A stretch of DNA of 64,000 nucleotides. It comes from Nissolia schottii (lineage: Eukaryota; Streptophyta; Magnoliopsida; Fabales; Fabaceae). Position 1 is the stretch's first letter. Each line of letters starts with the position of its first letter. Location of the stretch: NCBI GenBank assembly GCA_003254905.1, contig QANU01099368.1:233697-297696 (forward strand), read 5' to 3'. The notes below the pieces were generated by a model. The model was not told the DNA's origin. It saw only the letters and a program-made list of their open reading frames with translations, and ran no database searches. Made by a program: the position numbers and the translations under genes. This document shows positions 33,986-45,138 of this stretch, in pieces.

Positions 33986-36684
33986 CTGGCATCTGGCAGA
34001 ACATCTTGGCCATCAAAGGAGCGAAGGTTGTTTAGACGAAGCTTGTCAAGAATGGAAGGATTTGCACTGTGCTCACAGCAGTCGGCAATAATTGCCGTCA
34101 CCCTGCCATCTTCGTCTTCCTCTTCGTACGCATTTATGAAATGGAACGTAACAAAAAGAGGCACTTCCACGCTGGCCACCTAATTCAGAGACATACATAT
34201 ACATATATATAACTAAGAGAAGAGACATACATGTATGCATATATAGAAATTGAAGCGAGCGAGTACTTACAATGTTGGCACTAGTCTTGCACATGACATG
34301 CATGTACCCTTTATTCTCCGGGTGCCACCGGAACTTGTACAATGGCGTGGGCTCAGCCTTGAGCAGATTCTGAGCACTGTACCTGAGGGGCATTTCAGGA
34401 ACAACAACATAGTGCTCACTAGCCGGGAAAGAGTGGACCCAACCGGGGGAGGGCCCGCCCCGGCAATCCACCCGCCCAATCACCTTCCTCTCGTTGCTTC
34501 CGGGCTCCATCCTCACCACCAAGTAACCCGGTTTTATCAGATCCGGCAACAGCGTCAAAAACTCCAAATCCGTCACAATAGGGTGGGCGGAATGGATGAG
34601 TCCGCCCAGCGAGTCACTGTACTCGAAATGCCCCACCGTCTCCAACGTGTCTGGGTCTATCACTATGGACCCCTTTTGTGTCTCCGTCAGGCAAACCACT
34701 CTTCCGTCTCCCAGCTTGACAACGCCAGTGTTGGCGTTGTCAGTTAGGGAGGCACCGGAAAAGAGGTTTGCCACCTCCCCCACGTAGGCAAGCAAGTTCT
34801 CCGCCTTCGGGACCTCTGAGAACTCGCGGTAGCATATCTTGCGGTTCTTCTTTGCGGCAGTGTAGGCCTGCGACTCGATCTGGCGGTGGCCGGCGACTAA
34901 GCGCCCTTCCTCGAATTGGAGTTTGACAAGGGTGGCATACCCGTCGAAGAGATGGCGGAAGTTGTAGTCCCCGATGTGCCACAAGCCTGGGCCATTCCTT
35001 AGGTACGTTCCTTTCTGCATGAAATTATTGTTAGTTTTCATTATATTTTTATTCCCAATGATCTAGCTATACATACTTCTTTTGAAAAGATTTAATTAAG
35101 CTGATGCATATGCTATCAATAGTGAAACTTTTAAGCTAACAGAATGTAAATTATTGTCAAACTTTTTGTATATTTTGTTTTTGTATTCTCACACTTACCC
35201 TCACCTTAGAGGCAATCTTTCATGTTCAAGTATTGCCAAACATTTAATTTCAAACTGTAATTCGTGACATTATGATCATGAACTAGTTTTTTTTCACTAA
35301 ACTAAACTTTTGTTGGTAATTAAATGTTGGTATATAATATTTTTACACTAATAGTTACATATTAAAATTAAATCATGTGAACAATGATATTTGAACATAA
35401 CCAAACTTGACATAGTATATACGTACAAAATACAAAGGCCGTTGGGCTGACTATAATTTCTAAAAATGGGTGGTAGCTGTTGATTAGTTTTGCTTGTTAT
35501 ACTATAAACCAAATTATGGGCATGTTGTGCACATGCGTATGCATAGAATGCACGAATTACTGGTGAGCATACATAATTCAGAGATCTGTTGATGAATATA
35601 CTATATATAATAGGGTTTAGTAGTTTATTATTAATGATTTGAGTAGTATATTAAATTAATTAATTATACAGGAATATGCTTTGGTTGGCTTCCCATTATC
35701 TGACACGTTATACGTGTACGTATGATTACAGTAATGCTTAACCCTGTTTTACGTGTACGATCTGCAGCTTTATATTTTTATTTATTCAGAGATCAAATAT
35801 TTTCATGGATGTTGTGTAACTCCCAAAGAGAAAAGGTTTTTCTTTTGTGACATGAAGATTCCCCCCCCCCCCCTTTTTTACCGCTTTGTGATTTCGCTAG
35901 TGTCTTACTGAACTCAACTACTGATGGTGGAAAATTTTAAGTAAATAATGCATATTAATCTTTAATGATTACATATAAAGACTTGAATGTGTGATATATA
36001 TATAAGCAATTAATGCTTTCATCCTTTGCACCAAAAGAAAGTTAGGCTTTAATCCTTTTATGTAGTAATTTATTGTTCTATTTATGCCTTTATTTGACAA
36101 GAGGAGAAAAAGAAGAAGAGGATTTTTGGATATCTTCACCTGAAAAATATTAAAAAATGTTAGCAGAAGACATATATAACAAGTTAGGGCCGGGAAAACA
36201 ATAATTTCAATATATTTATTGATTAATTAATGTAAGAGTAGATATTAAACTTTTTCTGACTTTAGCGACAAGCTTTAAAGAAAGGAGTCTTATTCATATG
36301 AATAAATTATTTGAGCATAGAATTCCCTATATTAATATTAAATAGAGCACTTACCAGCCAAAGTGGTATCTCTCCTTGAACAAGCAGCTCTCCTTCCCAT
36401 CTCTCTTGAGGGATGCTGGTCCATGCACCATGGTGCCGGCGGCGGCCACCTGTCGTCCCTAACCCTTCCTCCGGCGGCGATGGTGAAGGTGGCGGAGCAG
36501 CAACGGGCAATGGAGTGGCGACATTAGCAACGGTCAAGTCTTGAAGAGTGCGTTGGCTTTTATATATGCCCTTGTTGCTTCTAGGTGAAAAGAAACCTTC
36601 CTTGACGTTATTAAACATGTTAGAAACAACCATGCTTGGATATGAATTGGGATTTCTCATAGAGGGTAAGGGTGTGAAAGCCAT
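33986..36684 (-). CDS. CCD8: Carotenoid cleavage dioxygenase 8 (3' end lost in gap)
   Basis: Exons on the minus strand: 36684-36355 (110 codons, ATG at 36684), 35014-34271 (248 codons) and 34179-33986 (64 codons plus 2 bases). Donors are CTG|GTAAGT, ATT|GTAAGT and CAG|GTAATC. The encoded 422 residues include GTYLRNGPGLW, FRHLFDGY, SLTDNANTGV, CLTETQKGSI, SAHPIV and a LPDAR end, diagnostic of CCD8 (MAX4/RMS1/D10) rather than NCED or CCD1/4/7. Three of the four iron-binding His are visible (about residues 254, 304, 371); the fourth is near the C terminus. The family is about 550-570 residues, so roughly 145 are missing, and they would fit in the adjacent N gap. The first 60-70 residues look like a plastid transit peptide. 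CCD8 turns the CCD7 product 9-cis-beta-apo-10'-carotenal into carlactone, the strigolactone precursor that restrains shoot branching. Confidence 0.92.
35015..36354 (-). other. First intron of CCD8 (1.34 kb)
   Basis: AT-rich with no embedded gene. It contains a 13-C homopolymer (35861-35873). Confidence 0.75.
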
Positions 36685-36787
36685 GGAAATTAAAATGGAA
36701 TAGAAAGCAAAGCAATATAAAAGATGTATGGTGTTTATTTTTGAAGCTGTTTTTAATTGTGAGTGAGGAGATGTGAGGGAGCGATTT

Positions 36788-36797
36788 GTATTTATAG
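36788..36797 (-). promoter_or_regulatory. Probable TATA box of CCD8
   Basis: CTATAAATAC on the minus strand, about 105 bases upstream of the ATG, leaving a 5' UTR of roughly 75 bases if transcription starts some 30 bases below it. A good consensus at a plausible distance; no other element is assigned. Confidence 0.6.
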
Positions 36798-36804
36798 AAC
36801 GGTC

Positions 36805-39105
36805 TTGGGGGCCATGATCATGAATTGATCATTGATCTAAGAACATGTAAGAAACTATGTTTGCTTTGTGGGAATCTTGTATTGGTGGAAATCCTTTCCA
36901 CTACCGGACATGGCTTGTTGTTTTCTTTGGGCCATTTCCCTTCCGTATTATTAATATTATTTAAATTTGAATAATGTTATTGATCTTAACATCAAAAGTG
37001 GACATGATATTATTTAGTCTAATTTATTTTGTATTTATCTTATACATTCATTTATCAAAATTTAAATTTATCTCGTTTTATTTTTTTAAATTTTAACAAA
37101 TGTATATGTAAAATAAGAAACATAATGCTTTTAAGCACTTCGCGTGAACATAAAAGGTGGCCCGTTTTATAAAGTCTGCTTTGATCTAAATCGTTAAACT
37201 TTTATGCTTTAGATTATTATCGAGTAACATACAACTAATTTAAATTTAAAGTGAACAAAATATCGAGCGAAAAAAACTATTTTAAGGTGATTAGATTTTA
37301 TCTATTAAATTCCTTAAATTTTTAATTAATTCTAAGATTACACGAATAAATCATCATTTTAAAAACACATTTAATCATATTTCCAAATTTAAGAAGTAAT
37401 TAAATTTTAGCTATGTGATGCCAAAACAAGTTTTTTTTTCCCGACGGTTAAGGAAAAAAAAAGTTTCATTTAATTCAATGATCATATGTGTGTGTGTGTG
37501 GTGGTTTCTAAAATATCATGGGTAAATACCTCATACTACTTAAATTATCTATTTTTGATAAATTTTATAACTAAATTCATCAAATTTTATTATCATTTCA
37601 TGATCTAATATGACATATTAATGAATTATATGATCTAATATGATAAATTAATATTTTTTAATATAATATTTGTAGAGAAGTGTATTGGAAGTTCAAATGG
37701 TCTGCAAATCTTTAAACCTTTTATAAGTTGGCTCTTTCAATAATTTGACTAATAAAAAAATTATTACGATTATATAGAACATAAAATGATAACAATTGTA
37801 AAAATTGTTAAAGTTTATTTTGATGAATTTAATTGTAAAAATTATTAAAAATTGATAAATTAAGTAGCATGAGGTATTTATCGCATAAGATATTTAAGCA
37901 ACCATCGTATGTGTATCTATAAATTAATTGAAAATTAATTATTTGTATCATCCCAAAATTAATTGAAATTTTTCGGAGAATCACACATAAGATTAATCTA
38001 ATCACTTATAAAACAGTTGTACCGATGCTCCAGAGTCATCCTAGTCATAGATACAAAATTAACAATTTTGAGTATGTGCAGACTATAAAATAGACCGCTT
38101 CTTTTAAACTTAGTGCACTACACACTATAAGGAGCAAGGTTCTCCACAGAATTTTCCTCAATACATATAGAAAAACACAAAGCTGTAGTTCCACGCATCA
38201 TCACCTCATCGCATGTATTGTATCTATTGTTAGTGTCCACTTTTGATGCTAATTTTTAATGTAAAATAATATTATTCATTTAAATTATAACTGTTCTTAT
38301 AAGTCTTTCAAGATATCTTGGGTTCAACGGTGATGGCTAGAGAGACAAAAGAAATTACTCCCTCCATTGAAATTACTCTCTCCATTATTTTATATCTTTT
38401 CATTTTTTTAGGGTTTTATAATGTTTTCAATGTATACAACAGTATTTCTTTTATTTCATTTATACATCTAATTATAGTGAGACATTTATTATAAATAATA
38501 ATTGTATGAAAATAAAAAATTATTTTTTATAAAGAAATAATTTTGTTAACTGATCATATCATTTTATGCATTTATTAAGATATTTTTCCCTTAATTTGTT
38601 GTGTTATTTGATTTTGGATAGATATATCAAAATGGATAGAATATGATACCATATACTTAAAAGGCGTTTGACACATTGTCTATTAAGATTATCAGTATTT
38701 TGGATTACATGTTAGAAAGATTACTACCTTTTAAATTATTGGCAATGTTACATTACAGTGTTTAGTATGTACATGTAATGTAATTGACAATTTACCTTAC
38801 CACGTTTGGTATATCAAAATGATTGTCAGGTAATAAATGTATTTTTACCATAATTCTCTATAAGTAATAAATAAAATAATAAAAAATTAAATAAAAAATT
38901 ACCATAATAAAATAAAATAAAAGTAATAAAAATTGGTTGGTGTATTACAGTGATAGTGGTGATAAAGGTGACAACAACAGTGGTGATCCGTAATGGTAAT
39001 AGTGATAGTGGCAGTGGTGGTAGAAACTGTAGTGATGAAAATAAGGGGTTATGGTGGCAGTGACAATGATCATGGTAGTGGGGGTGGATTATGGTAGAGG
39101 TGTTG
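36805..39105. other. Intergenic DNA upstream of CCD8
   Basis: AT-rich with no gene. A short (TG)n tract is at about 37489. At 38940-39090 a GTGGTGATAGTGG-like low-complexity stretch precedes the CACTA end. Confidence 0.45.
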
Positions 39106-39422
39106 CACTACAAGAAAATTGGTTATTACCGGCGGAATTTCCGTCGGTAAAATTCGTGTTTACCGTCGGTTGCTCGTTTTTCCGACGGACTTACCGTCGG
39201 ACGCGGGCCGACGATAAAGTGGTCGATGGAAACCAATTTACCGTCGGTTACAGCTAACCGACGGTAATTTCCGGCGGATAAAACAGACTGTAATTGGTTT
39301 ACCCTGTAGCATACCTTGGTCGTATTACCGTCGGAAATAACAGCCGGTAATAATAATAATATTTTATTCCGTATTTACCGTCGGAAATTGCCGACGCAAA
39401 TCTGTTCAATATCTTCAAGTTT
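39106..39422 (+). mobile_element. CACTA (En/Spm) transposon end with subterminal repeats
   Basis: Starts CACTACAAGAAAATTGG, the conserved terminus of plant CACTA elements. The next 300 bases hold about a dozen copies, on both strands, of a TTACCGTCGG / CCGACGGTAA motif and its variants, the expected subterminal transposase-binding repeats. The element stops at a single N (39423), beyond which the sequence is unrelated. No transposase and no opposite end are present. Confidence 0.85.
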
Positions 39423-39423
39423 N

Positions 39424-41483
39424 AACCAAATTTGACAACCCTCTTACAACCTTTTTTCTATATCTCTCTTGTTTTCTTCCTTTTTCCTTTCCTTCTTTTT
39501 TCCTTTTTTATTTTCCATATTCGTCTCTTGGTTGTACAAGGGTAATCATTTACTCACTTAGCAATCGAGTCATGCTATAAAACCATTTTGGACAACCTTT
39601 TGACAACAACACTCACAAAGGTGTAAGACTAATAGTGGACCTCATCATGGTGAGTCTCCCATTTGTGAGTGTAATTGATTAAAATTTATCCAAAGTGGTT
39701 ACCATAATATAATTTCTTTTACACTTAATCTATTCCTCTTTGAAAAATGATATTAAATATGACAATTAATTTGACAATCCTTAAACAATCATATCTTACT
39801 ATGTATAATGTCCAAATTTTTATAAGTAATGTTGACCTAATTTAACCCAATCATCATTAATAGGACAGGTTAGAACGTAAAAAATTAGCTCGATAAAATA
39901 AATCGGGAGTTTGTGTCCAGTCCAACCCGGCCATATAATCGCCTAGTGGTGGTTAAGTAAATCACTTTTCAAAATAGCTATGTATATAGTTTGAACTTTG
40001 AAGCGGTAATTAACATCCCAAATTGTGGTTTGTTGTGACTCGGCTGCATCTGGTGGTTGATTGGGTGGTTTTGCCCGTAACAATGGTTAACCTAATATGA
40101 TAATGGTATTGTTATGTGGAATTTATTTTCTGTGCTTGCTTAAGGCTATGACGCTGAAGGGGCCAGAAGGTGGTTATGTAACCGTCAATGCTCAATTTTC
40201 TCTATAAATAGAACACATCAAGCACATATTTTTTCAAGTTCCTAGGATCACACACTTGCATACACTCTCATATGCTCGCCCATGACTTTAATGACATTTC
40301 AGAGCACGAGAAAAGTCAAGTGTACATCCTGAACTTCACCTTTTTCTTTTCTCTTTTTGATTAAACACCTTTTCTTTTCCCGTTCTTCAGATTTTTCTTT
40401 GTAATTCTATCACTTTGATCTTGTTTGTAAGACATAATTCCTGCAAGTTTCTATACACAAGTACTTGTACTCATAACTTTGAAACTGAAACTTAAACAAA
40501 CAAGAAACACAATGCTTAATTGTCAAGTTCTTAACAATTTCTCTTCTACTCATAATTCTAGAACTAGTACTTGAATAAAACAATTAAGAAACAAGGAAAA
40601 ACCAAACTTTGACATTGATAGTATAATCTATCGAGTAATTCTATATATTACTCCATAATTCTAGTTTCTATATAATTAATTCTGCACACATCACTCTGGA
40701 ACTGAAAATTGAACCTAATTTACAAATGTCACAAATTGACTATTCTAATGCATTCTGTCGAGAATACGACAACAATAAAAGGGATAAAATATATATTTTT
40801 CGGGCACTTTCAATACATTTCTGAGACTTCACAAACGGAACCGTTTTGATTCTCTGAATTAAGATCTTGAAACAAGGTGATCTTGTTGATTATTTGTTGT
40901 CGACAATTAAACCAAAAACCACTGAAAACACATAGTATAGTGTGGGGAATGCACCTACTAGCTTTTATAATTTTTTACTAATAGTGTAGATATAATTCTG
41001 CTTTCATTACTTGATCAACTTGTCATCACTAAAATAGAAAAATTATTATAAGGAATAAACTTATATTATTTTTAATTCACTTACTATATACACACTACAT
41101 GAATTACATTTTTCAATAATTTTTATACATTATAAAATAAATTTAAATTTAAAAAAAGAAAGAAAGAGAAAAGAAAAAGAAAAACCTACCTCAGTAAATT
41201 TGCATGATTTTCAAGTTGAATTATTCTATTAAGTGACTGATAGACAATTTCAAGAGTTTATTTTACTAAGTTGAACATTGTGTTACTTCTTTGTATATAT
41301 AGTTGCACACGTTTAAGAGATTTTTTTAATTATTTTTTGCATTTGATAAGGAGAAGATGATTTACTTAGCTCAATTTTATCAATCTAAGTTTTCTTCTAC
41401 TCAATTTTTGGTAAATTTGATATTGGACGTACGTTTTGATTATTAATTCTTAGATAATTTTAATGAAATAAAATAAACAATAT
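39424..41483. other. Intergenic DNA, probable repeat debris
   Basis: TTTGACAACC phrases at 39430-39620 suggest a MITE. A TCTATAAATAGAAC TATA box near 40202, followed by CT-rich DNA, looks like an LTR promoter region, but no termini were found. No coding frame is supported. Confidence 0.4.
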
Positions 41484-41640
41484 ACCTCATTTCTATAATG
41501 AACCAATTGTAAAGTTGTTCTCAAAATAAACTAATTTTTTTTTATAAATAGAGTCAATTTAAATCGACTCTCATGTAAATAATTATTATTATTTTTAAAC
41601 AAGAGTTAGTTTAAATCGACTCTTGTGTAAAACCTATAAA
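41484..41640 (+). repeat. Left TIR with two internal palindromes
   Basis: Contains GAGTCAATTTAAATCGACTC (41551-41570), a near-perfect palindrome, and a second variant at about 41602-41623 (AGAGTTAGTTTAAATCGACTCT). Confidence 0.8.
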
Positions 41641-41738
41641 TAAACCGACACCTTCATAATTCAAACTCCTCATCTCTCTAAAAAATCTCTTTCTCTCTCT
41701 AGAAATCTTGTAGGGTTGAATTTTCGATTCATAGTGCA

Positions 41739-44552
41739 ATGGAAGGTACAAATCTGATGTGTCTAAATGAGGTCGACCGCATCCAACCTCAAGTAAACAT
41801 CCAGGTACATAGATATTTTTACCATAACATTTTTGTGATTCTATTTATGCTAGTGTTGTAGAAATTACAAAAACTTTTAGTGTAAGTGAACTGTTTGATG
41901 AAATTCCTTCAATGTTATATTTATAGATTTATAACTAAAATGTTGGTAGATTGATAAGACAAAGGTTAGGTTAGAGTAGGTAAAAATTGGTAGTGTAGAT
42001 TTATAAATAAGTTGTTTGATAGATTGATAAAATGTTCTTATTTAATGATTATTTTGTTGAACTTGAATGTTAGATATATAGAGTTAGTGTATATTGATAA
42101 TGTATATGTAAATTTTTTGGGTATATTGCTAAGATAGAATATTTTGTTGTACTTGAATGTTAGATCCATTGAGTTATTATAGATTGGTAAGGTATATGTT
42201 AGATCTATAGAATTTTTGGGAACTTGAATGCTATAGTTGTCAATTAATTTATGGATTTCACTGTAAAAAAAAACTAATTTTGCAGCATGTGTTGTCATAT
42301 TTTATAATTTTATTTCGAGTAAGTTTTTGTGAGCATAATTAGTCTGAATACCCTTTCTTATGTAATTTTGTAGGCTCGTGTGTTGGAGACTCGACGATAC
42401 ACAAATTTTCATGAGTCATGTCCGCTGATGAAGCAGGGACTGGTGGTTGCTCGATTCCAGGATATTGCACGCATCATGCCAACATTCCAGTATGATAGGG
42501 CATTGTTTAGTTTCCTGGTAGAGAGGCGGCGTCTTGAGACCCACACTTTCCATCTACCATTCCCATTGAAGGTCGGGTTGTTACCAGATGAATTGGAGAT
42601 TGCGTGAGTCACTTCGACGGCAAGAGCCAGTAGGTGTTGTGTAAGGAGATGCTCAGAGAAAGTCTGACACAACTGTACAAAAAGGAATCCATTGTCATGC
42701 TTAAGTGGGTCCAACACATGTACCTTCATTTTATTAGGCAAGGGTAGGCAGATCAACTGATGATTCGGCGGTACACTCGAGTGTACGTTGAGGATTCCTC
42801 TTGTGTGACAAATTGTGGAACTATGTGCACCTAAAATTTCTCTCAATGCTTGAAGTCTTGGCAAAGATGGGGACATATAGCTGTGGGTTGACAGTCCAAG
42901 CATAGTTGTATCGAAAATTGTGTCACGCAACCAAATTCACTATGACTGAGTGAGGAGGTTGTGCTTGGTTGCTACACATATGGGCTTGGATGAGAATTCC
43001 CTAGCTAGCCCGTGTAGGTGGACGTATTACGTTCCAAATGGCTGCAGGTTACGTACGATAAAATTTTTGGTTTATTTTGTTAGTTAATGAATGGTAATGT
43101 ATTTGAATTATTAATTTGTAACATAAAATTGTATTTTTATTGTGCAGATGGTGTTATGGTAAAATGAGCATTAAGTCATAGAAGAAGGATCGATCGGTAG
43201 ATTATTATGACCAGCTTGACCAACTTGGCGTATATAGGGTAAGCTAAACAAATTACCTGTCTATGTTTATAATTATCAGTTTATTTATGACACGTTGATT
43301 TATAATTGAGTCTTAAATATATTTTATTTTAATATTACAATTTATTTGGATTTCATATAACAAGCTAGTTGTTCTTGCGGCAATTCCTGGGTGGGTATAC
43401 GATAAGCAATTGATATGAGCATCAAATACCACCCTTATCTGCTTCATTATTATCGAGTGGCACTACGCAGGTTGTGTGGTTCAATAGTTCGGTGATGCCT
43501 AGTGGATGCCCTAGCTCCCGATTGACATCAACTGATTGCATACAAAGGATGCGAAGGGTGCTGAGACGACCGGCTAGCATTTATTTCATGTGAGATGACA
43601 TGAGGCATAGGATACTTGTGTAGATAGGGTAGCATTGTACTCCCTTACTACAGACTCCAGGCCCTCCCACGACACAGAGGTACGGGGACTCGACACAGAG
43701 GTTTCTATGGTTTACTCCTAAAGAAATTGATCTAGCACTAAGGGAGTTTCCAAGTGATGTTCCTTACGAGGCTCCCACGACACCACCTCTAGTTGCAATT
43801 CTTACTCTCGCTACTGATTGGCATACACTACTAGTTAGGAGGAGGGGAGGGATACATGCTTACCAACGCCAGTATGACGACACAGATGATTACAACTTCC
43901 TATTCTGGGGCTTTCATATTCCATTAGATGACGAGCCCCCTAGTAGTAGGCATATGCGGATGCCGAGCTTGGCAAGGATGACGAGTCGACCTAGTTGATG
44001 GATGGTACTTCTAGCAATCACCATGTAGGAAGGGAGACGTTGGTGGGGTTTTCGTATCACCAGGAGCTGTATCCTAGATTTGTCACTGCATCAACATTGT
44101 ATGCTTCGGGGCCAGGGCCTGAGACCCAATCTGGTCAAGTTGACATTGGACTGACTTTTGACAGGGTTTTCTTGACGCAACTACAGACTCTAGTAGGCAA
44201 TGTCTATCGACCTCAGTCGCAAACACCGGGTGCACCACTCTAAGAGAATAGGTTCTTGGGCACCGACAAGAATGTAAAGCTGGTTCTACAGTTCTTGCTG
44301 ATATCCTCCCATCAGGTGTTGGACCTAGCACTCCCCCCCGACACGACTGCCATGGAGCGGGATCTTCTCGGTGCCTTGGAGCAGGTATATCGTCTCCTCC
44401 GTCAGGCTCATCACAAGGTGAAGACGAGGCTCAGGAGGAAGCTGCAGCCACATACACGCCGCTCTAGTTATCTAAGAGGCACCCTGACGTGCCACACAGG
44501 AGGAAAATACCATGTCCGTGGAGGTCGACACCATGATGCAACATATAGATAA
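41739..44552 (+). pseudogene. MAIN-like / plant mobile domain gene, decayed
   Basis: A short first exon (41739-41804, starting MEGTNLMCLNEVDRIQPQ) has a CAG|GTACAT donor. After a TAG acceptor (42374) the frame reads RVLETRRYTNFH, then a YDRALFSFLVERRRLETHTFHLPF block. The latter is the hallmark of MAIN-like proteins and PP7-long-form fusions (typical family wording: LVERWRPETHTFHLP). The frame ends at a TGA near 42606. Further similarity in shifted frames includes a CGLTVQ-LYRKLCHATKF-type segment with GGCAWLLHIWAW near 42880-42990, and proline- and Arg/His-rich C-terminal text near 44440. Stops and frameshifts indicate a pseudogene. In Arabidopsis MAIN and MAIL1 maintain genome stability and repress transposons. 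Confidence 0.7.
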
Positions 44553-44939
44553 TTTAGGGTTATTTTAGTTGTGTATATTATTTTGTAACTTTAATGTAAC
44601 TTTATGTATGTTACTTTATTATGTGATTCATTTCGTTAAGTTTGTTATTTCTTTATGACTAATTTGTTTATGTATGAATAAAGAATAAACTTGCTAACAA
44701 CAATTTAACAAAAAACGACATAACAATTAATAAGTCATTTATAAATAGGCATATCATGGAACAGTACATAACAAGCCATCTATAACAAATCCGTCTTGTT
44801 CCTATTTTTCGTCACGGTTATAATACACTAAAATCTCTACTAACTCCCCACTCATTTTTTTTCTTTAACTCACACAAAAGACCTAAACCTTGATACACAC
44901 TACAAATGAGCATGCACATCTGTTTATAAATCTGGTTTT

Positions 44940-45138
44940 GAATACAATACACAAGAGTCAATTTAAATCGACACCTATTTTTTTTAAAAAAAAATTGGAA
45001 GTTGATTTAAATCGATTTCTAATTAAAAAATAAATTAATTATGACTTACATGAGAGTCAATTTAAATTGACTCCCTTTATAAAGAAATTAGTTTATTTTG
45101 AGAAACAACTTTACAATTGGTTCATTGTTGAAATAGCC
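44940..45138 (-). repeat. Right TIR with three related palindromes
   Basis: Inverted relative to the left TIR. Holds three variants of the same palindrome, at about 44954, 45001 and 45056 (for example GAGTCAATTTAAATTGACTC). Confidence 0.8.

Larger units (their letters stand above)
41484..45138 (+). mobile_element. TIR element carrying a MAIN-like (plant mobile domain) gene
   Basis: The two ends are long inverted repeats. The left arm 41484-41640 (ATAATGAACCAATTGTAAAG, TCTCAAAATAAACTAAT, GAGTCAATTTAAATCGACTC) is mirrored by the right arm 44940-45138 (ATTAGTTTATTTTGAGA, CTTTACAATTGGTTCATTGT). Total about 3.66 kb. Between them is a decayed MAIN-like gene, not a recognisable transposase. The arms are long enough for a Mutator-like element, but no 9-bp target duplication was found, so the superfamily is uncertain. 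Plant mobile domain genes are known to be carried by transposable elements. Confidence 0.7.

Noticed and set aside
34250..34747. 165-codon plus-strand open frame
   Set aside because: It lies antisense to the strongly supported CCD8 exon 2 and shows no family motif.
42409..42930. 173-codon minus-strand open frame
   Set aside because: Antisense to the MAIN-like pseudogene, with no recognisable motif.
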